Shown in pieces: positions 43,877-52,534 of a DNA stretch of 63,424 bases. Source of the DNA: Gemmatimonadota bacterium (GTDB lineage Bacteria; Gemmatimonadota; Gemmatimonadetes; Longimicrobiales; Gaopeijiaceae); assembly GCA_015664885.1 (NCBI GenBank), contig DQPL01000010.1, positions 1 to 63,424 of the forward strand, read 5' to 3'. Every line of letters begins with the position of its first letter. Positions within the stretch are counted from its first letter, which is position 1. The notes under the pieces were generated by a model that ran no database searches, was not told where the DNA came from, and saw only the letters and a program-made list of their open reading frames with translations. The translations under genes and the position numbers were made by a program.

Positions 43877-45545
43877 CGTCAAGCCGTCCTGCCACGTGGG
43901 CGCGCACCACTTCAGGGAAGTAACGTACCAAACTCTCGGTGATGAGCGGGGCGGCCTGACCGAGGCCACACGCCGATGTCTCTTTCATAGTCAGGTTGAG
44001 GTCGGCGACCTCGTCCAGCCACATCGTGAAGTCCGCCGGCCCGGCGTCGCCTGCCAGTCGCTCGGTGAGGCGTTGGGTCCCGATCCTACACGGGAAGCAC
44101 TTTCCGCAGGACTCTTCGGCGAAGAACTCCATGGCCGAATGGGCTACTTCGATCATATGGCGGGTTTCGTCGAAGACCATGATGCCGCCGGCTCCCAGGA
44201 ACGAGCCCTTCGAGCGAATCGACGCCTCGTCCAGTGTCACGTCAAGGTCGTCCCCAGCGAGGAATCCTCCGGAGAGACCCGCCATCGTCACTGCTTGGAT
44301 GGCATACCCGTTGCGGATGCCGCCTGCCCACTGCTCGATGAGCTCCGAAAGCGGCAGGCCGAGAGGCACTTCGTAGTTACCCGGCCGGTTCACGTCGCCG
44401 GACAGGGAAATCACCTTGGTGCCCGCGTGCTCACCCATGCCGAGGTCGCGATACCACTCGGCCCCGTTCGCGACGATAGGGGGCAGAGACGAGAGCGTCT
44501 CGACGTTGTTCACTGCGGTCGGGGTGCCCTCGTAGCCGTGCGTTACCGGGTAGGGGGGGCGATTGCGTGGGAAGGGGTGGGCGCCCTCGAGCGAATTGAG
44601 AAGCGACGTCTCCTCTCCACAGATGTAGGCGCCGGCGCCGCGGCGAAGGTAGATCTTGATCCGACGTCCGGATCCGAAGGCGTCGTCGCCCAGGATGCCG
44701 GCGGCTTCCGTTTCGGCGATCGCGACCGCTAGCCCGGCGTCGGTCTCCGGGTACTCGTATCGCAGGTAAATGAACGCCCGCTCGGCGCCGGTCGCGACAC
44801 ATGCGAGCGCCATGCCCTCGAGCAGCGCGTGCGGGTCGTGGTCCATGAGCGCCCGATCCTTGAAACAGCCAGGCTCGCCCTCGTCGGCGTTGCAGACGAC
44901 GGTCTTGGGCCCACCCTCGGCATCCAGGACCGCTCGGAGTTTCCGACCGGTGGGGAAGCCGGCGCCTCCGCGGCCGGCCAGGCCACTGTCATCGATGACG
45001 CTGATCAGCTCCTCCGGGGTCATCGCACGCACGGCCCTTTCCAGAGCCACGTATCCGCCGGTAGCGCGGTAGCCCTCGAGCGTCTTTCGAGCCGGGTCAC
45101 GGATGTGCGCGAAAACACACTCCTCGACACCGTCGGCCGATGGCGGTGGTACGGGAGTGTCGCGAGGCTCGAGCGCGTCGGCGCTTGTTCCGACCAGCGT
45201 CTGCTTGCCGCGTAGCACCGGGATCGGTTCGTCGCAGCGGCCGCTGCACGGCATTCCCGTCGCGCCGTCCAGGCTCTCCAGCAGCTCTTCGGCGCCGTTC
45301 ATGCGGCAGATGAAGCCTGTGCAGACGCGTGGCGCCAGGTGTCCGCCAGGCTCGCGCGCGAAGTGGTGATAGAACGTGACCGTACCGAAGAGCTCCGCTA
45401 TTGGGATTTTCAGGCCGTCGGAGGTCGCGCGCAGCGCTTCCTCGCTCAGGTAGCCGTCCCGTTCGTGGAACGCGTGGAGTAGGGGCAGGAGGGGGGCCTC
45501 CTGACTCGCGTACTCGGCGATGAGTTGTTGGTTGGTCTGCGCCAA
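43869..45545 (-). CDS. NAD-linked formate dehydrogenase, fused NuoE/NuoF-like diaphorase subunit
   Basis: Protein of 558 aa from a TTG start. Residues about 1-130 are a NuoE-like 2Fe-2S domain (FGTVTFYHHFAREPGG, VCTGFICRMNG, CSGRCDEPIPV). From about 170 it is NuoF-like: GLAGRGGAGFPTGRKLRAVL (FMN/NAD), CNADEGEPGCFKDR, YICGEETSLLNSLEG, and the 4Fe-4S motif SCGKCFPCRIGTQRL. It accepts electrons from the catalytic subunit and passes them to NAD+, as in FdsB. Its stop overlaps the start of the catalytic gene by 8 nt (ATGAGTGA), implying translational coupling. No formate dehydrogenase maturation gene is seen near. Confidence 0.9.
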   Translation of the reverse strand: MAQTNQQLIAEYASQEAPLLPLLHAFHERDGYLSEEALRATSDGLKIPIAELFGTVTFYHHFAREPGGHLAPRVCTGFICRMNGAEELLESLDGATGMPCSGRCDEPIPVLRGKQTLVGTSADALEPRDTPVPPPSADGVEECVFAHIRDPARKTLEGYRATGGYVALERAVRAMTPEELISVIDDSGLAGRGGAGFPTGRKLRAVLDAEGGPKTVVCNADEGEPGCFKDRALMDHDPHALLEGMALACVATGAERAFIYLRYEYPETDAGLAVAIAETEAAGILGDDAFGSGRRIKIYLRRGAGAYICGEETSLLNSLEGAHPFPRNRPPYPVTHGYEGTPTAVNNVETLSSLPPIVANGAEWYRDLGMGEHAGTKVISLSGDVNRPGNYEVPLGLPLSELIEQWAGGIRNGYAIQAVTMAGLSGGFLAGDDLDVTLDEASIRSKGSFLGAGGIMVFDETRHMIEVAHSAMEFFAEESCGKCFPCRIGTQRLTERLAGDAGPADFTMWLDEVADLNLTMKETSACGLGQAAPLITESLVRYFPEVVRAHVAGRLDDE

Positions 45546-45746
45546 TTCAGTCCCTGCTGTCCGCTGCGCTCAGAAGTAATGAAGTACGTAGGGAGGTCGG
45601 ACCGCGGTCAAGCCGGGCCGGAAAGAGACCGTCGTGGGGCGTGGCTCCTCGCTGTTGGGATCTTCCCAGCTGACGCGGTGTCTGCGTCTCGGCATTCCTG
45701 GTTGTTCGTCGGTCGGACAACGCCCGAGGCCGGAGCAAGGCGCACG

Positions 45747-46058
45747 ATGAGATATGAAGGCAAGCTCTACAGACCACCCTCCGAGGCGCGGTCGTATATC
45801 CTTCAAGCCACCATCGGGTGCTCGCACAACCTGTGCACCTACTGCGACATGTACCGGGACAGGACGTTCCGCGAACGAGAGTTGGCGGCGGTGCTCGAGG
45901 ATGTCGCGGAGGCCGGTCGAGTGATGCCCGGCACCGAGAGGGTCTTCGTGGCCGACGGGGACGCGCTCATCATGGACGTGCCGCGATGGCTCACGTCGGG
46001 ATCGCTCCGAGCGCCTGCGCGTGCTGGACTGCCTGCGCGAGTCGCTGACCCTCTGTAG
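45747..46058 (+). pseudogene. Radical SAM protein, truncated
   Basis: MRYEGKLYRPPSEARSYILQ opens a radical SAM domain: CSHNLCTYCDMYRDRTF carries the CxxxCxxC 4Fe-4S motif, and FVADGDALIMDVPRWL follows. Relatives are about 300 aa, but this reading frame ends at residue 103. The last residues (SGSLRAPARAGLPARVADPL) no longer look related and overlap the PadR gene on the other strand. The join lies near 45990, where the PadR gene ends. It looks like a front fragment left by a rearrangement and is unlikely to be functional. Confidence 0.7.
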
Positions 46059-46350
46059 CCAGCACGGATCGGCCCAACTCGGTCAGCGCGTAATAGCGGC
46101 GTCGCGGGTCGGAGCTCTCCCCGCGCTCGGCTCCCTCCGTTTCCTCAACGAGTCGGTCGTCGAGCAGACGCTTCAGGTGCCGATAGAGTGGCCCGGTCTC
46201 GAGCTTCAGACGTCCCTCTGACCGAGTGCGTACGTCGTGCAGGATCGCGTACCCATGCCGCTCCTGTTCGGCGAGACTCATCATGATGCCGAATACCACG
46301 GGCTTGAGCGGGATGAAGCGGTCGGCTTGAGGGTCGAGGTCGCGTTTCAT
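45991..46350 (-). CDS. PadR-family transcriptional regulator
   Basis: Starting at MKRDLDPQADRFIPLKPVVF (ATG 46348-46350) the protein has 119 aa. The winged-helix features are FGIMMSLAEQERHGYAILHD, RLKLETGPLYRHLKRLLDD and RRRYYALTELGRSVLATEGQ. The short C-terminal helix matches the compact PadR subfamily, often a repressor of efflux or phenolic-acid genes. It lies downstream of the CoA-ligase gene on the same strand. It may regulate the ligase/reductase pair, but its binding site is not identified. An AT-rich tract GTATGTATAC (46403-46412) in front could be an operator; this is speculative. Confidence 0.87.
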   Translation of the reverse strand: MKRDLDPQADRFIPLKPVVFGIMMSLAEQERHGYAILHDVRTRSEGRLKLETGPLYRHLKRLLDDRLVEETEGAERGESSDPRRRYYALTELGRSVLATEGQRLAQAVQHAQALGAIPT

Positions 46351-46461
46351 GGCGGTGTCGTCGTTCTGGGAGCGAGGTCGAGCGTCGGCCAACTGTGTAC
46401 GGATTGTATGTATACGTTGTGTTGGGATCAACGAGGCTGGGATATGGTTGCCTCGCCGCTT

Positions 46462-48096
46462 TCACCTCAGCCGATAACGCTGGATCTTCCCGGTCGCGGT
46501 CTTGGGCAGCTCATCGACGAACTCGACCCACCGCGGCCGCTTGTAGGCCGCCATCCGCTCGACGCAGTGATCGATCAGCTCCTGAGCCAGCTTGTCTCCA
46601 GCGGCGTCCCGGGAGCCTTCTTTTAGCACCACCAGCGCCTTTGGCTTCACGAGCTCCGCGTCGTCCACCGCCCCTACCACCGCGCACTCGAGCACCGATT
46701 CGTGCTCGACCAGGACGCTCTCGACCTCCACTGGCGAAACCCAGATCCCACCGACTTTCAGCATGTCGTCCGACCGCCCAGCGTGCCAGTAATAGCCGTC
46801 CTCATCGACCGTGTATTTGTCGCCGGTGTTCAGCCATTCCCCCAGGAAGGTCTGCCGGCTTCGCTCGGAGTCGTGCAGGTAGAACAGGGCAGCGGTCTCG
46901 CCCTTCACATGCAGGTTGCCGACTTTTCCGGGCGATACGGCCTTTCCCTCGGTGTCCACGATGCGGCACTCGTAGCCGGCCACAGGCTTCCCGCTGCTGC
47001 CGGGACGCACGTCGCCCGGCCGGTTCGACACGAAGATATGGAAGTTCTCGGTCGACCCGATGCCATCGAGCAACTCGACCCCCGTCTGCTCTTTGAACCG
47101 GTGCCAGAGCGGAGCGGGCAGGGCCTCGCCGGCCGAAACCCCCAGCCGGAGAGACGAGAGGTCGTAGCGCTCCGAAAATGCCTCGACTGCGAGGATCGAC
47201 GCGTATCCAGTGGGCGCGTTGAAGAGGATGGTGGGCTTGAATCGGTCGATGACGCCGAGCACGTCGGTCGCGACGCGGGGGCTGCCCGAGTACAGCACGG
47301 CCGAGCCCCCGACGTACCAGGGGAAGACGAGGTTGCCGCCGAGGCCGTAGGCGAAGAAGAGCTTCGCGACCGAGAAGGTGAGGTCGTCTGCCTGCAGTCC
47401 GAGCACGTCCACGCCCCAAAGCTGAGCAGTCAGCGCGAGGTCGGCGTGGGTGTGGTAGATGCCCTTCGGCTCTCCAGTCGTGCCGCTGGAGAAGTTGAGC
47501 GTGGCGAAGTCCTCACGGTGGGTGTCCGTGGCCTCGAGCGTGGATGGCTCGTCCGCGATCCAGGTGACCCAGTCGTGGATCGTCGGTCCGCCGATGGTCG
47601 GCGCTGTGGCGGTCCCTGCGCTGGTTGCCGTGTTTGCCTGGCCGCCACCGGCCGTCGTGTGCGCTCCTCCACCCACCACGACCACGTGCTCGACGAAACT
47701 CGGATCCTCTGGCGAAGGCAGTGCTCCGGCCAACAGCGTGTGGTGCACCACCAGCACTCGCGCACGCGACTCTCGCAGGATCTGCGCGAGCTCACGGGGC
47801 GTGAGTAGCGTATTGATCCCAACCGCAACTGTTCCGGTCTTCAGGCACGCGAAGAACGTCGTCGCCCACTCCGTGGTGTCAGGGAGCAGGATGGCTACGC
47901 TCTCTCCGGGCTGCAAACCGACGCCGAGCAGAGCGTTGCCGACTCGGTTCACCTCGTCCGACACGTTGCGGAAGGTCGAGTCCCGGTCGGGCGTCAGCAC
48001 CGCGGTCTTGTCCGCACGATCCTCCAGGTTGTGCTCGAGGATCGATATGGCGTTGTAGCGCAGCGCAAGGTCGGCTGCCCGCCGGTGTGGCTTCAT
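46462..48096 (-). CDS. Benzoate-CoA-ligase-family acyl-CoA synthetase
   Basis: Protein of 544 aa of the AMP-forming synthetase superfamily. A5-like core LNFSSGTTGEPKGIYHTHAD (P-loop), then FAYGLGGNLVFPWYVGGSAV, LGVSAGEALPAPLWHRF, DGIGSTENFHIFVSNRPGDV, and the hinge region RSDDMLKVGGIWVSPVEVES. The catalytic lysine motif LPKTATGKIQRYRLR ends the protein. The family is benzoate/4-hydroxybenzoate-CoA ligase-like: it would activate an aromatic carboxylic acid with ATP and CoA. It starts 19 bp after the aldo/keto reductase stop on the same strand, so the two are probably one operon. PadR follows downstream. Confidence 0.88.
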   Translation of the reverse strand: MKPHRRAADLALRYNAISILEHNLEDRADKTAVLTPDRDSTFRNVSDEVNRVGNALLGVGLQPGESVAILLPDTTEWATTFFACLKTGTVAVGINTLLTPRELAQILRESRARVLVVHHTLLAGALPSPEDPSFVEHVVVVGGGAHTTAGGGQANTATSAGTATAPTIGGPTIHDWVTWIADEPSTLEATDTHREDFATLNFSSGTTGEPKGIYHTHADLALTAQLWGVDVLGLQADDLTFSVAKLFFAYGLGGNLVFPWYVGGSAVLYSGSPRVATDVLGVIDRFKPTILFNAPTGYASILAVEAFSERYDLSSLRLGVSAGEALPAPLWHRFKEQTGVELLDGIGSTENFHIFVSNRPGDVRPGSSGKPVAGYECRIVDTEGKAVSPGKVGNLHVKGETAALFYLHDSERSRQTFLGEWLNTGDKYTVDEDGYYWHAGRSDDMLKVGGIWVSPVEVESVLVEHESVLECAVVGAVDDAELVKPKALVVLKEGSRDAAGDKLAQELIDHCVERMAAYKRPRWVEFVDELPKTATGKIQRYRLR

Positions 48097-48115
48097 GACG
48101 GAGAGACGCCTGTCG

Positions 48116-49039
48116 CTACAGGTCAGCCATGTGCTGTCGCATGCGCCGCTTGGTCGCTTCGTCCGGCAGGCGTCCGAAGCCGCCCTCGATGTTCTCTTCC
48201 ATGTGCTCGGGGTTGGTCGTCTCGGTCAGCACGCACGTGACGGCAGGATGCCCGAGGATGTATTTCAGCGAGAACTGTGACCACGCCGCGCAGTCGAAGT
48301 CGGCCGCCCAATCGGGCAAATCTTTACCACTAACGCGCCCGAAATACGTGCCGTTCATGAAGGGTCGGTTGATGATGACGGCCATGCCCAGGTCCTGCGC
48401 GAGCGGTAAGAGCCGCTCTTCGGCACGTGTCTCCACCACGGAATAGTTGATGTGCACGAAATCGGGCGATTCCACCCTCATGAACGACTCGAGGCGATCG
48501 AAGTTGCGATACGAGGAGACCGTGACGCCGATGTAGCGCGTCTGACCCGACTCCTTCCATTCGAGCAGCCGCGGCCAGTGGTCCGCTAGACCCCGCAGGC
48601 TCTCGACCTGCACGAGATCGAAGGGACGATCGGGGAACAGCCTCTGCGTCTGAAGCATCTGCGCGATTCCGAGCTCGGCGTCCGGCGTGTTGATCTTGGT
48701 CGCGAGGAAGATGCTGTCGCGGATATCCGGTTCCGCCAGAACGCGCCCGAACTCCGCGTCGATCGCCTCGGGTCGGATCGACGTATCGACAACGCGTCCC
48801 CCCCGCTCTAGCAGCATCCTGATCACGGCGGCCACGGGCTCCGTGCCCTCGGTGGGGATTTCCAGGACCGGTTTCGACGATCCGAGGCCGATGATTGGCA
48901 GTGACTCGTTGGTGCCCGGGATCATCCTGGCGGGCAGTTTCTCCTGCCCGAGTAGCCTCGGCGGCCGGGTGAGCATGACGCCGAGCCCACCGAGCTGGAC
49001 CAGAAATTCGCGTCGAGTCGTTTCGCGGATCGCTGACAT
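48116..49039 (-). CDS. Tat-exported aldo/keto reductase-like protein with altered tetrad
   Basis: Protein of 307 aa with a Tat signal, TTRREFLVQLGGLGVML. The AKR barrel features are IIGLGSSKPVLEIPTEGTEP at the start, VVDTSIRPEAIDAEFG near residue 85, IFLATKI, YIGVTVSSYRNFDRLES and FVHINYSVVETRAEER. Usual tetrad Asp and Lys remain (VVDTS, ATK). The Tyr position (normally YG after DTSPM) reads RPE, and the His of MQVHNL reads VQVESL (His to Glu). It may be inactive, or altered like His-to-Glu AKR1D1 steroid reductases. Tat export is common for this subgroup. The start is at 49039. Confidence 0.85.
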   Translation of the reverse strand: MSAIRETTRREFLVQLGGLGVMLTRPPRLLGQEKLPARMIPGTNESLPIIGLGSSKPVLEIPTEGTEPVAAVIRMLLERGGRVVDTSIRPEAIDAEFGRVLAEPDIRDSIFLATKINTPDAELGIAQMLQTQRLFPDRPFDLVQVESLRGLADHWPRLLEWKESGQTRYIGVTVSSYRNFDRLESFMRVESPDFVHINYSVVETRAEERLLPLAQDLGMAVIINRPFMNGTYFGRVSGKDLPDWAADFDCAAWSQFSLKYILGHPAVTCVLTETTNPEHMEENIEGGFGRLPDEATKRRMRQHMADL

Positions 49040-49372
49040 GTTGCCTCGCTTCCGGCGTCACCGGTGTGTGTGCCTTATGACATGCATCCGCCCAGAGAAT
49101 GCGCGGCGCTGAGCGTTCTGGGCAAGGTCGCCATGCGCTCAGTGCGACGCCGTTGAAGCACCCCGCTCATCGATTTCCCACCTCCACTCGACGATCCGCT
49201 TCCACGAGGCTTCCCCGTCCAGCGTGATCTCTCGGATGCGCCGACGCTAGTGCAGATATCCTCAGCGCCACGTAGAGTGGATACATCGCGTAGCCATCAT
49301 GCCCCCGAGTACTACGACGATGACAAGGTCAGTCGGTTGAATTGCTGACGTCACTTCAAATCGAAGGTCGGT
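49040..49372. other. Intergenic region, divergent promoters expected
   Basis: About 330 bp between the minus-strand aldo/keto reductase gene and the plus-strand gene at 49373. No tRNA, riboswitch or convincing coding frame was seen. It contains a perfect 8-base palindrome, TGACGTCA, at 49346-49353, 20 nt before the ATG at 49373, which could be an operator; this is not testable by eye. Promoters for both neighbours should lie here. Confidence 0.3.
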
Positions 49373-49957
49373 ATGAGTGAATCCGTGATGACGAAGATCA
49401 TCGGGACAGCGCCTGGAATCCTCAAACCGCTGGGGCTCTACAAGGTGAATGATGTTTACCTTGCTCCGGTCAACGAGAAGCTCTCCGCTTCGGCGGAGGA
49501 AGCGGATGCCGTGAAGCAGGATGTGCACGAATGCGGGAAGATCGTGGAGGCCATCAACGCCGGTGACAACGACGAGGCGGTGGGGCTCGTTCTAGAGTAT
49601 TTCGAGATCGACGACGAGGTGGCGGAACACAATGACATCCGCTCCAGCGTCGAGTCGGGTGAGGTCCTCTCGGCTGCGGTCTCCGCGAAAGACAGTCCCG
49701 CCTTGATCGAGGAAATGGTTCGCTCGACCCGCTCCTGCCTCGAAGAAGCAATCACTATGACCGATCAACTGCTCCAGACCCTGGTGGAGACGTCTGAGCT
49801 CGCGATGAGGAAGGTCAAGGAGTTGCCCGCAGTGGCTCTGGGGGATGGTCCCTCGCCGAGCGGCTGGGAACGCCGGAAGCCCTACAGAACACGGCGGAAA
49901 AGGCCAAAGAGGTCTAGGAACACGGCCGCTAGCTCAAGGCGGAACTGGAAAGCCTGA
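49373..49957 (+). pseudogene. Helical protein of unknown function, 3' end degraded
   Basis: MSESVMTKIIGTAPGILKPL begins a helix-rich protein (residues about 30-150: KLSASAEEADAVKQDVHECG, CLEEAITMTDQLLQTLVETS). At about 49848 the good helical pattern continues in a different frame: SLAERLGTPEALQNTAEKAK, then EV-stop-EHGR-stop-LKAELESLTKG, with two TAG codons. The annotated frame instead ends in low-complexity Arg-rich residues. One base seems missing and two nonsense codons follow, so the 3' end is not functional. The helical N-terminus is phasin-like in composition. No homologue is recognised by name. Confidence 0.5.
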
Positions 49958-50120
49958 CAAAGGGAGTCGGGGAAATCCCGACCACGGGCAAAGCTCGCGA
50001 GGTTGGTGGGAGTTGATCGGACGGGCAGGCTGCCGCCTTTAGCGTGGCCAGCGTGTGGCGAGCCTCTGTCCGGAGCTCAGCCTCCCTTCAGCGTCATGCC
50101 CGCATAAAAGCGAATCCGAT

Positions 50121-51548
50121 CTACGCTGCCGGCCGCCCTGCCAGCCTGTGGAGTATCGTGTACCAATGCTCCAGGGCTCTATAGAACCCGCGTACTGGAA
50201 CGCGCTCATTCAGCCCATGCGCGAATTGGTCGCTGTCCTTGATGAACAATCCCATCACCCCGTACGTCGGGATGCCCCCAGCGCGGATTTCCTTTCCGTC
50301 CGTCCCGTAGGGTGCCATGTAGGGGATCACCGGAACGTCCGGGTATTGTGCATGGACCGCGGCGCTCACGGCTTCGAGCACATCGTCCCGAAGAGGTGAG
50401 GCGGGGCTAGCCATCGGCTCGGCCAGAACCTGGATCTCCAGTTGGGGCGTTGCAGCCACGCGCAGCAGTGTGGCGTAGACTGCCGCGACCTGCACGCCGG
50501 GAAAGATGCGACAGTTGACCGTCGCTGTTGCCGATTGCGGCAGCGCGTTCTCTGCGTGGCCTGCGCGTAGCATCGTCGCCACGCAGGTCGTGCGCGTTAT
50601 CCCCACGATTTCCGGTTCGTGCCAAAGCACGTCGGCCGCCTGCGCGTCGTCAGGATTGTCCGCGAGCCGAGCCATGGCGTCTCCCACCTCACCGGGCATG
50701 ACCTCGGCAGCGCCCTTCAGGTACAGGCGTGTAGCCTCGTTCACCATGACGGGGAAGCGATACGCTTCGATGTTCTTCAGCGCGGCGGCCAGATCGTAAA
50801 TCGCGTTGTCGGTCCGGGGCGTCGAGCTGTGCCCTCCGGGATTCGTGACCGTCAGCTCGAACGTGGCGTACGTCTTCTCGGAGGTCTGGATCACGTAGCT
50901 GACGGCCTCGCCGTCTTCGCCGAGCCGGCCACCACCACCGTCCGCGTTGAGCGCGAACTCGGCGTCCGTCAGCTCACGGTGCGTCGTCACCATGCGGCGC
51001 GCCGACATCATTCCCGTTTCCTCGTCTCCGGTAAACGCGATGACGAGGTCGCGCGTCGGGACGAAGCCTTCAGCTTTCAACCGCAGGAACGTGGTGGTCA
51101 GCATCGTAATGCCGAACTTGTCATCGAAGCTGCCTCGCCCGAAGAAGTATCCGTCCTCTTCGATGAGCGTGAAGGGATCCCGCTCCCAGTCCTGCGGAAG
51201 GGCATCGACTACGTCCATGTGGGCCAAGAGCAGAATCGGACGCTCTCCGGACGATCCGTCGCCACGGTAGCGCACGATGAGCCCGGCCGTTTCCTCTCCG
51301 CCAGGAACCTGAAACGGGAGGACCTGCACGTCCTCTTCCGGGAATCCGCCCGCTTGAAACCGATCTGCCAGATAGGCGGCGACTTCGGGCACCCGGCCAT
51401 GTGTTGCGGCAGACCGGTATCCGATGATGCTGCGATAGATATCCAGGGCTTCCAGCTGGTAGGGCTCGGTGTAGTCTGCGCTCGAGTTTTGGGCGGACAT
51501 GCCCGCAGGAAGCAGGAGCAAGCTGAGGGCGACTGGAAATCTGTGCAT
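50121..51548 (-). CDS. Secreted M20-family metallopeptidase
   Basis: Starting at MHRFPVALSLLLLPAGMSAQ (ATG at 51546-51548) the protein has 475 aa with a signal peptide; an upstream MTPRSLQ start at 51572 is also possible. M20 motifs: LLLAHMDVVDALPQDWERD (zinc His and Asp), GRGSFDDKFG, VIAFTGDEETGMMSARRM (catalytic Glu-Glu), EFALNADGGGGRLGEDG, and the dimerisation domain with NPGGHSSTPRTDNAIYDLAA. The final zinc His is in SDQFAHGLNERVPVRGFYR. This is the carboxypeptidase/aminoacylase-like group; peptides or N-acyl amino acids would be cleaved outside the cytoplasm. Confidence 0.92.
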   Translation of the reverse strand: MHRFPVALSLLLLPAGMSAQNSSADYTEPYQLEALDIYRSIIGYRSAATHGRVPEVAAYLADRFQAGGFPEEDVQVLPFQVPGGEETAGLIVRYRGDGSSGERPILLLAHMDVVDALPQDWERDPFTLIEEDGYFFGRGSFDDKFGITMLTTTFLRLKAEGFVPTRDLVIAFTGDEETGMMSARRMVTTHRELTDAEFALNADGGGGRLGEDGEAVSYVIQTSEKTYATFELTVTNPGGHSSTPRTDNAIYDLAAALKNIEAYRFPVMVNEATRLYLKGAAEVMPGEVGDAMARLADNPDDAQAADVLWHEPEIVGITRTTCVATMLRAGHAENALPQSATATVNCRIFPGVQVAAVYATLLRVAATPQLEIQVLAEPMASPASPLRDDVLEAVSAAVHAQYPDVPVIPYMAPYGTDGKEIRAGGIPTYGVMGLFIKDSDQFAHGLNERVPVRGFYRALEHWYTILHRLAGRPAA

Positions 51549-51726
51549 CGCTTGGAGGCTCCGTGGAGTCATTGTGGACCCAGCAAGGTACGGGGACCCG
51601 GTGCGATCGTCATGCTTGCCAGCCACCCGCGCGTATCGGACGTTGCCTCGCGCCCGACTCTCCGATCCGCGAAGTGCCACGGCCTGCAGTGAGCCCGTTT
51701 GCGCATCCCCAGCCGACCGCTATGGT

Positions 51727-52521
51727 ATGCCCGATATGGCCCGCTTAGCGCTCCCGCGCCTACTCCTGATCCTGAGCATCTCCGCGCCGCTCTCTGTGAG
51801 CGCGCAGGGCGGGAACCCGTATGAGGGCGACCGTACCGCGATGCGCGCCGGCGCGGCCCTGTTCGGCACCCGCTGCGCCGAATGTCACGGTGCGGACGCC
51901 AAGGGCATCAGCGGTCCCGATCTGACCCTCATGTGGGCGGCTGGCACGAGTGACGACCGGGTCTTCCAAGTGATCCAGCGGGGCATCTCGGGCAGCATCA
52001 TGCCCTCCAGCTCTGCGCCGGACCGCGAGATCTGGGCGATCGTCGCTCATGTGAAGGGCCTCAGCACGGTTTCGCCGTTCGAGAACGACACCGGGGATGC
52101 TGAACGCGGCCAGGAGGTCTTTTCCGGGACCTGCGTCCGCTGTCATACGGTGAACGGGCGCGGCGGGCATCTGGGCCCTGATCTGACACGCATCACCGTC
52201 GTCCGATCTCGCGACATGCTGATCCGGTCGATTCGCGACCCCAGTGCTTCGGTCGCGGCGGGCTACCGTACGGTGACATTCGTCACACAAGATGGTCAGC
52301 GCGTCCGTGGCGTGACCAAGAGCGAGGACGTGTTCTCGATTCAGGTCGTGGATACGCGCGAGCGGCTCCAGGGATATCTCAAGGCGGATCTGCAGGAACT
52401 CACGCGAGTAGATCGCTCGCTAATGCCGCAATTCGGCTCAGACCGTCTCAGCGACAGCGATCTCGACGACCTGCTGCGATATCTCGGTACGCTGCGAGAC
52501 GCTGACTCAAATGGCCGGTAG
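51727..52521 (+). CDS. Dihaem cytochrome c
   Basis: Starting at MPDMARLALPRLLLILSISA the protein has 264 aa with a signal peptide ending SVSAQ. Two haem-c motifs, CAECHGADAKG and CVRCHTVNGRGG, lie in two cytochrome c domains. The first axial Met could be in SGSIMPSS and the second in the later RSLMPQFGSD. The region between (RDMLIRSIRDPSASVAAGYR and VTFVTQDGQRVRGV) resembles the domain of quinoprotein-partner cytochromes. It stops 13 bp before the PQQ dehydrogenase start and probably takes its electrons. Confidence 0.88.
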   Translation: MPDMARLALPRLLLILSISAPLSVSAQGGNPYEGDRTAMRAGAALFGTRCAECHGADAKGISGPDLTLMWAAGTSDDRVFQVIQRGISGSIMPSSSAPDREIWAIVAHVKGLSTVSPFENDTGDAERGQEVFSGTCVRCHTVNGRGGHLGPDLTRITVVRSRDMLIRSIRDPSASVAAGYRTVTFVTQDGQRVRGVTKSEDVFSIQVVDTRERLQGYLKADLQELTRVDRSLMPQFGSDRLSDSDLDDLLRYLGTLRDADSNGR

Positions 52522-52534
52522 AGAGGTGCAATCA

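Noticed and set aside
49849-49945. In-frame TAG codons as possible pyrrolysine sites
   Set aside because: No Pyl machinery signals and the upstream frame also needs a base change, so decay is simpler.
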